A stretch of 64,000 nucleotides of DNA from the NCBI GenBank assembly GCA_944320495.1, contig CALUHR010000003.1:1-64000 (forward strand). The letters are read 5' to 3'. The stretch comes from Candidatus Methanomethylophilaceae archaeon. Its GTDB lineage: Archaea; Thermoplasmatota; Thermoplasmata; Methanomassiliicoccales; Methanomethylophilaceae. Of this stretch, positions 46,109 to 56,080 are shown piece by piece; the first letter of the stretch is position 1; every line of letters starts with the position of its first letter. The notes below the pieces were generated by a model, which did no database searches, was not told the DNA's origin, and saw only the letters and a program-made list of their open reading frames with translations. The position numbers were made by a program, and so were the translations under genes.

Positions 46109-46504
46109 ATGGCCCCAGACGATCCAAGGAAGAAGGTTTGCCTGCGCTGCGGTCACGGATGGATCAGCCATGTCGAGACCCCTGCCAGGTGCCCGTCCTG
46201 CGGTTCGTACCGCTGGAAAGACGAACCGCGGGAGAACCTCTGTCCGGTCTGCGGCCACATGTGGCGCTCGCGCTCCGAGGGCTCCGGAAAGAGATGCCCC
46301 GCCTGCAGAGCGCGTCCGAGAGCATCATCAGATCATGATGGAGGGCACTGCGTGGAAGCGGTCGATAGCAAGAAGGAGGAGATAGTCGGCAGATACCTCA
46401 AGGGCGAGGGATGTGTCAAGATATCCATGGACACAGGACTGTCCGTCGACACCGTGATGAGAACTTTGAAAGGGGTTTCCGACGGCGGGCGCCTGAGGAT
46501 GCGA
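46109..46504 (+). CDS. double zinc-ribbon plus HTH protein (ends at CGA)
   Basis: A 131-residue protein with two zinc ribbons (VCLRCGHGW...CPSCGS and LCPVCGHMW...CPACRA) and a C-terminal helix-turn-helix (EEIVGRYLKGEGCVKISMDTG, split as EEIVGRYLKG and SMDTGLSVDTVMRTL), so probably a DNA- or RNA-binding regulator. The frame ends at CGA 46502-46504, directly after GGRLRM. The standard frame continues 13 codons into the 3' end of ribH. A GGCGGGCG/CGCCCGCC hairpin (about 46485-46513) surrounds this end and could terminate both convergent genes. Confidence 0.65.
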
Positions 46505-46520
46505 CGCCCGCCGAAGGCGA

Positions 46521-46931
46521 TCACTCCAGCCTCTGGAGCATCTTGACGACCGCGTCGACGACCTCGCGGCCCTTCTCGATGCGGTCCATCGCCTGGAGCT
46601 CGGTCATGCCGGGGCCAGTGACTCCGAACCCGACGGGCTTGTTGTACTCGAGACCGAGGTCCATGATCTTACGGGACGCCTGGGCGACGACGACCTCGTC
46701 GTGCTTGGTCTCGCCGGTGATGACCGCGCCGAGTGTGATGACGGCATCGATGTCGTCCTTCTCGAGCATGTTCTTGACAGCCATGGGGATCTCGAATACC
46801 CCGGGGACCAGGATGGTCTTTGCAATCTTCACTCCGAGGAACTCGGCCTCCGCCTTCGCCCTCTCGATCATGAGGGATGTGACCTCGAAGTTGAACTCCG
46901 CTGCGACCATCCCGATCTTGTACTCCTTCAT
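46521..46931 (-). CDS. ribH: 6,7-dimethyl-8-ribityllumazine synthase
   Basis: A 136-residue lumazine synthase, the penultimate step of riboflavin synthesis. It shows AAEFNFEVTSLMIERA (substrate Phe/Trp site), VPGVFEIPMAVKNML, LGAVITGETKHDEVV with the catalytic His, and FGVTGPGMTELQAMDR. It is the last gene of the ribB-ribL-ribC-ribH operon, four bases after ribC. ATG 46931 has a GGTGA ribosome site. Confidence 0.94.
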   Translation of the reverse strand: MKEYKIGMVAAEFNFEVTSLMIERAKAEAEFLGVKIAKTILVPGVFEIPMAVKNMLEKDDIDAVITLGAVITGETKHDEVVVAQASRKIMDLGLEYNKPVGFGVTGPGMTELQAMDRIEKGREVVDAVVKMLQRLE

Positions 46932-46935
46932 CTCG

Positions 46936-48532
<1,597 letters not shown>

Positions 48533-48596
48533 CCTGTGGGTGTATCCGTAACGCCGTCATAACCGAAAGCGACATACCAGATACATGGTAGATGGT

Positions 48597-48700
48597 AAGG
48601 CGGATTGTAGCCCCGCCTTCGAGGATGTGGTGTGAGAAACGGGGAGGAACGCCACCCTAGCGATAGGAGGGAAACGTGACGGATGCAGGATGGCGTTTCC
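48597..48700. other. structured intergenic sequence between ribB and mtmB1
   Basis: It contains AAGGCGG/CCGCCTT (48597-48619), an outer GGAACGCCA/TGGCGTTTCC pair (about 48651-48700) and an alternative inner GGGAAACG/CGTTTCCC (about 48669-48701). These stems are mutually exclusive in part, as in a switch or attenuator. It could be the mtmB1 3' untranslated region or the ribB leader. No ORF is seen. Confidence 0.4.
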
Positions 48701-48735
48701 CCCGCCTCGGGCGCCGGATGCCGCCCTCGGCGGGG
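48700..48735 (-). terminator. long hairpin downstream of mtmB1
   Basis: CCCCGCC...GGCGGGG with an inner GGGCG/CGCCC, about 65 bases beyond the mtmB1 stop. It is the strongest terminator-like stem in the region. Confidence 0.6.
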
Positions 48736-48797
48736 AAGGGGAGGGCCGGGTGTGTCGTCCCGGCGGTCCCCGTGGTTTCGCTCTGGTCCCTGGGGAC

Positions 48798-50186
48798 TCA
48801 GTGCTTGATGTCGAGACCGGCGTCCCTGAGGGTGGCGACGGCCTTGTCGTAGATGTCCAGGTACTCCTGGGTCGGCTTGACGGTCTTGACGTCGTAGCAC
48901 TCCTGGAAGGTCTTGCCGGCCGGAGCGTCGGTGAAGTGGGCCTCGTAGGCGGGCACGATCTTGTTCAGGATCTCGTTGACGTCGGAGATCTTCATTCCGC
49001 AGGTGGCCACGGCGGCGTTGCCCATGATCCTGGCCTCCATTCCGGTGGTCTTGTCCTGGACGACTCCCTTGGCGGCGGCGGATCCGGAGAGGAGCTCCCT
49101 TCCGGAGGCGGTGTCGGTGATCGCCTGGGCGGCGGTCTCCAGCAGGCACATCTCGGTGCAGGGTCCTGCCATCGGGTAGTACTGGTTGGCCAGGAGCAGG
49201 TCGGTGTTGGCGTCGACGGCTGCGGCTGCCCAAGCGGCGACCTGGAGGGTCTCTCTCGCAGTGGTGACTCCCCACCTGATGTGGATGGGTCCGTCCAGGT
49301 GGAAGTTTCCGCTGAAGCAGGCGAAGGATCCGAGGGTGGTGGCGACGTCGCAGATGGCGGTCTCCTCGACGCCTCCGGTGTATCCACCGAAGATGGGCAT
49401 CTGCTCGATCATGATCATGTCGCCGACGGTGGTCCATCCGGCCAGCATGTTCAGTCCGGTCATGTCGATCTTCAGCTCGTTGAGCTGGGAGCACTCGTGC
49501 GCGTCGGTGATCCTGTGTCCCGCGTTGGGGAGATCGGCGCAGAGACGTCCGGCCTCGGACAGAGGCGTCTCGGGTCCCTAAACACCCATGCCGGGCCTGG
49601 CTGCCCTAACACGGGCCTCCTTGACGGCCCTGAGCTCGGCCATGGTCGCACGGATCTCGTAGGGGGTCTTGGTCTTAGCCGGGTGGCCCTCGATCGTGGT
49701 CATGACTCCGTTGACGAGGGTGTCGACGACTCCCTCCTGGGCGTAGGACTGCATGACCTGCACGAAGACGTCCTCGGAGATCGGGGATCCGGTGGGTCCT
49801 CCCTGGATGATCGGCTTGACGTTGCTGTTGCCGTGCCTGGGGTAGAACCTGGCGATGTCTTTTCCCTCTCCGTAGATCATCTTGGTCGGGGTCTTCTTGA
49901 TTCCCTCCCAGACCTCCTCCTCGGTGACGTGCATGACACGGCCGAGGTCCTGGTTGTAGTAACCGACGGTGACCAGCATCTCAAGTCCGGCCTGGAAGAG
50001 CCTGTTGACCATGTCCTTGTCCTCGGGGACGATCTCCTTCGGGTCGAACTTGATGTTGTACTTCTCTTTGAGAGCGGTGAGGTTCTCGGGGGTGATCTTG
50101 TAGTCCCAGTCCTCCACCTTGACTTTCTTTCCCTTCACGAACCTGTCGTAGACGTCGGGGATGGTGAGTGCCCTTGTTGCTGCCAT
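48798..50186 (-). CDS. mtmB1: monomethylamine methyltransferase MtmB1, pyrrolysine-containing
   Basis: It moves the methyl group of monomethylamine to the corrinoid of MtmC, the first step of methylamine methanogenesis. It is read as one gene of 462 residues with an in-frame TAG at codon 203 (49580-49578), following RAARPGMGV and before GPETPLSEAG, the known pyrrolysine site of MtmB. Downstream come HECSQLNELKIDMTGLNML, IFGGYTGGVEE and the C-terminal GLDIKH-TGA. Conventional calling would split it into two ORFs (49578-50186 and 48798-49463). The gene is 37 bases after mtmC1 in the same operon. Pyl biosynthesis genes are not in this window. Confidence 0.96.
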
Positions 50187-50223
50187 TTCTTTTCCTCCTT
50201 AGTAGTTCCTATGGCGTTTTGCT

Positions 50224-50862
50224 TCAGGCTCCGACAAGCTTGTCGACGAGTCCGATGATCTCGTTCGCGGTCTCGGAGTATCCGTCGGCTCCGATCTGGT
50301 CGCACCACTCCTGGCTGCAGGGGGCTCCTCCGAAGATGCACTTGTAGGGGGCCTCCGCCTCGTTCTTGGCCTCGACGAGCTCCCTCTGGGACTCGAGGGT
50401 GGTGGTCATGAGAGCGGATCCTCCGATGACCTGCGCCTCGTTCTCGTCGGCGGCGTCGAGGAAGTCCTGGGCGGTCACGTCGGGTCCGAGGTCGATGACC
50501 TTGTATCCGGCACCGCGGAGCATGGCGCAGCAGACGTTCTTTCCGATCTCGTGGATGTCTCCCTCGACGGTTCCCATGATGACGCATCCCTTGAGGGATC
50601 CGGCACCGGCGGTCATGAGGGGCTCGAGGATTTTGAGGGCCATCTCCATGGTCTTGGATGCGGCGACGACCTGCGGGAGGAAGATCTCGGCCTTGTCGAA
50701 CCTGTCGCCGATGACTTCCATTCCCTTTCCGAGTCCGTCTCCGATGATCTCTGCGACGGAGATGTTGGCGTCGATGGCCTTCTGGGTGGCCTCCTGGACG
50801 AGCTTTATGTCCCAGGTCTCGACAGACTTCTTCAGATCTGCAAGGATCTCCTCTTTGCTCAT
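50224..50862 (-). CDS. mtmC1: monomethylamine corrinoid protein MtmC1
   Basis: A 212-residue corrinoid protein that accepts the methyl group from MtmB and donates it to coenzyme M through MtbA. A helical N-terminal cap (residues 1-85) is followed by the Rossmann cobalamin-binding domain with the D-x-H-x-x-G motif DIHEIG (Asp102, His104), GGSALMTTT and FGGAPCSQEW. It starts at ATG 50862 with a GGAGG-like site, the first gene of the operon with mtmB1. The long AT-rich upstream region is its promoter. Confidence 0.95.
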   Translation of the reverse strand: MSKEEILADLKKSVETWDIKLVQEATQKAIDANISVAEIIGDGLGKGMEVIGDRFDKAEIFLPQVVAASKTMEMALKILEPLMTAGAGSLKGCVIMGTVEGDIHEIGKNVCCAMLRGAGYKVIDLGPDVTAQDFLDAADENEAQVIGGSALMTTTLESQRELVEAKNEAEAPYKCIFGGAPCSQEWCDQIGADGYSETANEIIGLVDKLVGA

Positions 50863-51208
50863 TTCTTGTTCCTCCTTTTTTTCTGACCGGAGTCAGAGGC
50901 TCTTACGAGCTTGTATAATGAATCTGAGGGGTCACTATTTAATGTTTACTGTTATCCGATTTGTATTATATTTAAACTTTATGTTTTTTGAAAAAGTGTG
51001 TAGAGTATGCTATTTCAATATTTCGACCAAGAGGAGGCAATTGGATATTATTTGAATCCATTAAACAGATTGTTTTAAATATTAGTCTCATAAAACATCC
51101 ATTTGTCATCCATCCAACACATAAAGGTACATCTCCGGAAGAGAAGATAGGACTGAAGGGATCCTCCCCCGACGGGAGAAAGGAGTCGAAGAAAACGGGG
51201 GAGGATGC
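50863..51208. promoter_or_regulatory. AT-rich promoter region of mtmC1
   Basis: About 350 bases with no gene and much lower GC than its surroundings. Several TATA-like stretches are present on the minus strand (near 50915, 50935-50945 and 50960-50975). A long AT-rich leader is usual for strongly expressed methanol and methylamine operons. No specific operator repeat is obvious. Confidence 0.5.
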
Positions 51209-51226
51209 GGCGGGGTTCCCCCCGCC
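51209..51226 (-). terminator. hairpin downstream of the Rh/Amt transporter
   Basis: GGCGGGG/CCCCGCC around TTCC, ten bases past the transporter stop. Confidence 0.55.
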
Positions 51227-51235
51227 AGTGGTTTC

Positions 51236-52447
51236 TCAGGCTTCCGCAGGAGAGGCGGCTGGAGCCTCCTCGGGAAGGTCCTTGGGAGCCTCGGTCTTCA
51301 CGAAGTCGAAGTCATCGTCGCATATGACCATGGATCCGCGGGTCGCCCTGACGACGAGTCCGATGACGAATCCGGTGACCATCACGATGACGAAGACGAT
51401 GATCGCGATGACGAAGGTGGACACGCTGCCGACGATGACGGACACGAAGATGGCACCCATCCATCCGCCGACTCCGTGCAGGTTGTGGACGCCCATCATG
51501 TCCATGACCCCGATCTTCTTGGTGAACCAGGGCTGGAGATAGACGAAGCACAGGGTTGAGACGGCACCGGCGATGAGTCCGATGAGGAGTCCTCCCCAGG
51601 GTCCGACGGAGAGCAGCGGGGCTCCGATGGCGACGGGTCCGCAGAGCATGGCATAGGTGAACACCAGGCAGTTGATCTTGCCCAGCATGGAGCTCACGAA
51701 GTACGTGCTCAGCAGGGATCCGATTCCGGCCATGTAGCAGGTGATGGTCCCGGTGGTGACGCTCTCGAGCGGGAGCAGGGAGCACACGAAGGAGGGCCAG
51801 AGCATCCACAGGAGCATGGACGCGAGCCAGACGAACGTGACGCTGTGGGTGGTCGTGTACATGGGCTCGTCGAACGCCGTCTTGTCACGGATACCGAGGG
51901 CGACGCCGATACCGAAGTAGGCGGCGCACAGGTGGACGAGGACGGATCCTCCGGGGTCGGTGGCGAGGGTGCCGAAGATCTCGACGTTGCCGATGATGTA
52001 CTCCACGAGGCAGTAGACGAAGCCGAAGGCCACGCCGATGAGCAGGTACTGCCACATCTTGCAGGTTCCGAGGAACACCCCGATCGCGATGACGAGGGTG
52101 ATGGCGCAGATGACCGCCCTGATCAGCAGGGCCTGGTCCCACACGGTGTAATCGAAGACGAACTGCTGGAGCGCCAGGTAGATCACGAAGCTCGCAGCGG
52201 CGGATAGCAGGGTGGCGAGACAGACGCCCCACTCGAACTTCCTGATGAAGATCATCAGGAATGCGACAAGCATGAGCATGAACCACACGTCAAGGTTCTT
52301 GCTGAACTGATACTGCTCCTGCGGGTTGGAACCATCGGAGATGCTCACGAAGGAGAATCCCCCAGTGAACTCGCCATAGAACAGCACAGCCACGATGATT
52401 ATCGCGATGATGAGCACTGCCAGCATCGCGGACTGTTTCTTTTCCAT
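51236..52447 (-). CDS. Rh/Amt-family transporter, probably methylammonium
   Basis: A 403-residue membrane protein with about eleven helices. The twin pore histidines are recognisable: DPGGSVLVHLCAAYFG (His172) and HNLHGVGGWMG (His324). These blocks are closer to Rh glycoproteins than to bacterial AmtB. The C-terminal tail is acidic and Pro/Ala-rich. It lies in the same orientation just upstream of mtmC1-mtmB1, and no GlnK gene accompanies it, so uptake of methylammonium for methanogenesis is more likely than ammonium assimilation. That substrate is inference from position. Confidence 0.88.
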   Translation of the reverse strand: MEKKQSAMLAVLIIAIIIVAVLFYGEFTGGFSFVSISDGSNPQEQYQFSKNLDVWFMLMLVAFLMIFIRKFEWGVCLATLLSAAASFVIYLALQQFVFDYTVWDQALLIRAVICAITLVIAIGVFLGTCKMWQYLLIGVAFGFVYCLVEYIIGNVEIFGTLATDPGGSVLVHLCAAYFGIGVALGIRDKTAFDEPMYTTTHSVTFVWLASMLLWMLWPSFVCSLLPLESVTTGTITCYMAGIGSLLSTYFVSSMLGKINCLVFTYAMLCGPVAIGAPLLSVGPWGGLLIGLIAGAVSTLCFVYLQPWFTKKIGVMDMMGVHNLHGVGGWMGAIFVSVIVGSVSTFVIAIIVFVIVMVTGFVIGLVVRATRGSMVICDDDFDFVKTEAPKDLPEEAPAASPAEA

Positions 52448-53592
52448 TTTCGAATCCCCTATCTTCTGTTGCTTTCGACCCTATCGGGTCCTGATTAGGG
52501 GAAACATCCGGCACGGCGGTCCTTCCGCCGATTTCCCTGGAGACTCGCCGCGCACCGGATTTCAAATCCTCGGCCCGGTCGGTCGTAGGGGGCTCGACAC
52601 ACAGCCCGAAGGCCATACCCCGTTCCGCCCTAGCGGGCTGCGGTCCGTCTCCTCGCCTCATGGAAAGGCTGAGGAACAAATCTCATCCATCGGTATAAAA
52701 AACTGATGCATAGGACCACGTGGGGGACTGCCAGCTATTTCAACCTTGTTTGGATGGATGGACCCATACGGATGCGGAATCGGTCCATTGCCGGGATTGG
52801 AATGGACGTTCACCGGAGCCATATGCGTCGGACCTCGGTAATTGAGGTCCACCGGCACATCGTGCTACCAGGAGAACCTCATCGCACGTCGGAGCATGGA
52901 GAACGCGACCTTCGCCAGCGCCTCCGTTTCGCTCTCGACCTGCGTCGTCCATTCGAGCGTCCAGTCGTCAGACAGGCTCTCGGGAGACCCATCCGGGGAT
53001 CGCAACCTCTTCCGCGTCCCAGCGTTCCTGTCGATCTCCCTCGGCTCGCCCCCGGGGACGCGCACGGTCCCGAGCCTCGCATCTTCCCGTAGGGTTCGGA
53101 GGCGTCCTTCATGAATCCGAGTGGCGGCGGGAGCCACCAGGTCACGCAGCTCGGCAGCGTCATGACCTCCCCTGGTCCCCGCACAGCCTGTCCATCAGCT
53201 GTTCTTCGCAATCCCTCCGATCTCCCCGCACCCCGGGAGGCACTGAATCATCGCAGAGGCTGCACGCGGTCACCATCAGCATGGCGCCGTAGCCGTATCA
53301 GTAGGGCCAGCCCGTATGGCGCGGGCATCCGTCGTCGTTCCATGTCCCGTGGGTCACGCCGACGTCCCTCCCGGGGGATCCGAGGATGTGGCACGTCCAC
53401 CCCTCGGCGAGCCTGCGAATGGTGGTCCCCCGATCGTGGCAATGACATCTGGTCAGGGTCCCCGCGTAGATGCCAGGCCCCATGCCGATCGGTCTCCTTT
53501 CCGATGACGTCCGTTCCGACGTTTTCAACGCCGCGGATCGGGATGACCGTGCCCCATAACCTGTTATAAGGACCGGTCCGATACCGCATCCG
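52448..53592. other. 1.1-kb stretch without a confident gene, perhaps decayed coding sequence
   Basis: The left part (52448-52850) holds the promoter and leader of the transporter gene and scattered stems, such as repeated CCTATCGGG/CCTAGCGGG-like pieces near 52490 and 52630. On the minus strand from about 53483 to 52865, three short frames look partly protein-like. They are a Cys/His-containing segment ending THGTWNDDG..HTGWPY (53298-53483), a CSLCDD segment, and HDAAELRDLVAPAATRIHEG...AMRFSW (about 53170-52865). They are interrupted by stops and by CGA codons and match no family I know. A pseudogene is the best guess. Confidence 0.35.
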
Positions 53593-54876
53593 ATGACTCA
53601 GGAAGACGCCCAGTACATCAGAAGCAAGGTGATGGCGCACAACAAATGGTTCGAGGAGTGCATCCCCATGATCGCATCCGAGAACCTCATGAGCCCCCTT
53701 GCCAAGGAGATGCTCATCTCCGACTTCGCGGACAGGTACGCCGAGGGCCTCCCCGGCAAGCGCTACTACCAGGGCAACATCTATGTCGACGAGGTCGAGC
53801 TCAAGGCGATCGAGCTCGCCAAGAAGGTCTTCGACGCCGACTTCGCCGATGTCAGACCCATCTCCGGCACCGTCGCCAACATGGCGGTGCTCTTCGCATT
53901 CGCCCAACCCGGCGACACGATCACCACCTGCGCCCTGGCCCAGGGGGCCCACATCTCCACCTGCGAGTTCGGTGCCTTCGGACAGAGGTCTGTCAACTCC
54001 GTCAACTACCCGTTCAACGAGCACGACATGAACCTCGACGTGGACGGCACCATCAAGCTCCTGAAGGAGGTCAGGCCCAAGGTCGCCCAGTTCGGACTGT
54101 CCGTCTTCCTGTTCCCCCCGCCGCTCAAGGAGCTCCAGGACACCTTCAACGAGATCGGGTGTCTGGTCTGGGAGGACTGCGCCCACGTCCTCGGCCTCAT
54201 CGCCGGGAAGCAGTTCCACGACCCCCTCAGGGAGGGTGTGAACATCGTGTCCTCCTCGACCCACAAGACCTTCCCCGGACCCAACCACGGTCTCCTCCTC
54301 GGACAGAACCTCACCGAGGAGCAGGAGAAGCAGCTCCAGAAGGCCGTCTTCCCCGGAGTCACCTCCAGCCACCACCTCCACGCGATGGCCGCCCTCGCCG
54401 TGACCCTCGCCGAAATGGACGTCTTCGCGAAGGACTATGCGGCCCAGACCTGCAAGAACGCCAGGGCCCTCGGGCAGGCGCTTTACGAGCGCGGGGTGCC
54501 CGTCCTCTGCCCGGACCTCGGATTCACCAGGTCCCACGCCATTGCCGTCGACGTCTCCCAGTTCGGAGGCGGGAAAGACTGCGCCAAGGCCCTGGAGGAC
54601 GCGAACATCATCTGCAACAAGAACATGCTTCCCAGGGACACCAGCTCCGTCAGGCCCTCCGGCCTCAGGCTCGGGGCCCAGGAGATGACCAGGCTCGGAA
54701 TGAAGGAGAGCGACATGGTCGAGGTCGCCGACCTCATCTCCCGCGTCGTGGTCAAGAAGGAGGACCCTGCCAAGGTTAAAGAGGACGTCAAGACCTTCAA
54801 GAGGCAGTTCACCTCGATACAGTACTGCTTCAACGCGGGCGAGCCCGCCTACGGCTACCACAAGCTCGTCGAGTGA
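53593..54876 (+). CDS. glyA: serine hydroxymethyltransferase, archaeal type
   Basis: A 427-residue PLP enzyme interconverting serine and glycine, using tetrahydromethanopterin or folate as C1 carrier. It shows MIASENLMSPLAKEML, FADRYAEGLPGKRYYQGN, VWEDCAHVLGL, the PLP lysine in SSSTHKTFPGPNHG, and RPSGLRLGAQEMTRLGM. A TATA-like CCTGTTATAAGG at 53561-53572 lies about 25 bases before ATG 53593. It ends with TGA overlapping a GTG, and the coiled-coil gene follows. Confidence 0.95.
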   Translation: MTQEDAQYIRSKVMAHNKWFEECIPMIASENLMSPLAKEMLISDFADRYAEGLPGKRYYQGNIYVDEVELKAIELAKKVFDADFADVRPISGTVANMAVLFAFAQPGDTITTCALAQGAHISTCEFGAFGQRSVNSVNYPFNEHDMNLDVDGTIKLLKEVRPKVAQFGLSVFLFPPPLKELQDTFNEIGCLVWEDCAHVLGLIAGKQFHDPLREGVNIVSSSTHKTFPGPNHGLLLGQNLTEEQEKQLQKAVFPGVTSSHHLHAMAALAVTLAEMDVFAKDYAAQTCKNARALGQALYERGVPVLCPDLGFTRSHAIAVDVSQFGGGKDCAKALEDANIICNKNMLPRDTSSVRPSGLRLGAQEMTRLGMKESDMVEVADLISRVVVKKEDPAKVKEDVKTFKRQFTSIQYCFNAGEPAYGYHKLVE

Positions 54877-54890
54877 ACGGAGGGATGCGC

Positions 54891-55169
54891 ATGGGATTCA
54901 TGGACAAGATGAAGGATGCGGTCAAGGACGCCGACACCAAGATCGGCAACTCCATCGACAAGAGCAAGCTCGACTCCCAGATCAGGGACGAGGAGCGCAA
55001 CATCGAGAAGCTGGAGGCCGAGATCGGACAGGAGGTCGTCAAGACCCTGAAATCCGGCAAGACCGTGGCCGAGGCCAACATCCAGGCCAACTACGACAAG
55101 ATCCTCGAGTCCGAGAAGAAGATCGAGGAGCTCAAGGCCAAGAAGGAAGCCATCGGAAAGGAGGAGTGA
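54891..55169 (+). CDS. small coiled-coil protein
   Basis: A 92-residue, highly charged, entirely helical protein (MGFMDKMKDAVKDADTKIG, then IRDEERNIEKLEAEIGQEV and SEKKIEELKAKKEAIG) without Cys or membrane segments. An N-terminal amphipathic piece followed by a coiled coil recalls small phage-shock or SHOCT-like proteins, but I cannot name it. GGAGG at 54878-54882 suits ATG 54891. GTG 54873 and ATG 54885 are alternatives. Confidence 0.6.
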   Translation: MGFMDKMKDAVKDADTKIGNSIDKSKLDSQIRDEERNIEKLEAEIGQEVVKTLKSGKTVAEANIQANYDKILESEKKIEELKAKKEAIGKEE

Positions 55170-55176
55170 TCCCCTC

Positions 55177-55196
55177 GGCGGGGGAGACCCCGCCGC
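55177..55196 (+). terminator. hairpin downstream of glyA and the coiled-coil gene
   Basis: CGGCGGGG/CCCCGCCG around GAGA, seven bases after the stop, followed by CCCAAACG. Confidence 0.6.
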
Positions 55197-55342
55197 CCAA
55201 ACGACTTACCATCCCCGGATTACGTATGTGCGCCATCCGTTACAGTCCGGACGGCTTGTAACTACGCTTTCGTGCAACATTCTTTTTTTGTTAGATAGCT
55301 TAATAAGTCCACGGGTCGGTTCCCATTTAAAAGGGGGAGACC

Positions 55343-56080
55343 ATGGACACAGAGGAGATTCTCAGGAACCTATAGGATTCGGTCGTGAAGCTCGACGTGG
55401 ACGGCTGCCGCAGATACGCGGAGATCGCCATGGACTCCGGCATGCCTCCAGAGGAGGCCATTGAGAGGGGACTCGCACGTGGCATGGACCGCATCAGCGA
55501 CATGTTCGACGAGGGCACCGCCTATCTCCCCCAGATCCTGATGGCATCGAAGGCCATGGACGCCGCCCTGGACGTCATCATCCCGCATATCGAGAGGCAG
55601 GGGTCCTGTCTCCGCGGGATAGTCGTCATGGGATCCGTCAAGGGCGACATCCACTCCATCGGCAAGAACGTGTGCTGCGCCATGCTCCGCGGCGCCGGAT
55701 TCAAGGTCGTCGACCTCGGAACGGACGTGGATCCGGACAAGTTCGTCAAGGCCGTCGAGAAGCATCATCCGAACGTGGTCGGCGCCTCGGCACTCATGAC
55801 CGTCAGCCTCCCCCAGCAGAGGCAGCTGGTGCGCATCTTCAGGGAGAACGGCATATCCGTTCTCACCATCTTCGGCGGCGCCCCCTGTAGCCAGGAGTGG
55901 GTCGATGAGATCGGAGGGGACGGGTACTCCGACTCAGGCGCGAGCATCGTCAGGCTCGTGCGCTCGCTCCTTGGCATCGACGTCCAGGTCGGATCCGGCC
56001 AAAAGGATTATATCGGAATTGACCGGGATGGGGAGCCAGATGACGGCCAAACGCTATGTCGACATTTTCGAGGCATATGA
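55343..56080 (+). CDS. mtmC2: monomethylamine corrinoid protein MtmC2 with in-frame UAG at codon 11
   Basis: A paralogue of MtmC1. ATG 55343 has a strong AAGGGGGAG ribosome site. Codon 11 is TAG (55373-55375) where MtmC1 has Lys11. From residue 1 to about 110 the two proteins align without gaps, including the first ten residues (MDTEEILRNL against MSKEEILADL), and the corrinoid motif DIHSIG lies at the same residues 102-107. This supports read-through with pyrrolysine. An alternative start at GTG 55385 would drop the conserved first 14 codons. The 3' end overlaps mtmB2, and the family-like part ends near 55980. The frame then meets CGA at 56060-56062 and TGA at 56078-56080. Confidence 0.88.

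Noticed and set aside
48533..48600. FMN riboswitch upstream of ribB
   Set aside because: The conserved AGGGTGAAATTCCC-type elements of the RFN riboswitch are not visible.
53248..54861. Long minus-strand frame opposite glyA
   Set aside because: It is antisense to a clear SHMT, low in complexity and without recognisable motifs.
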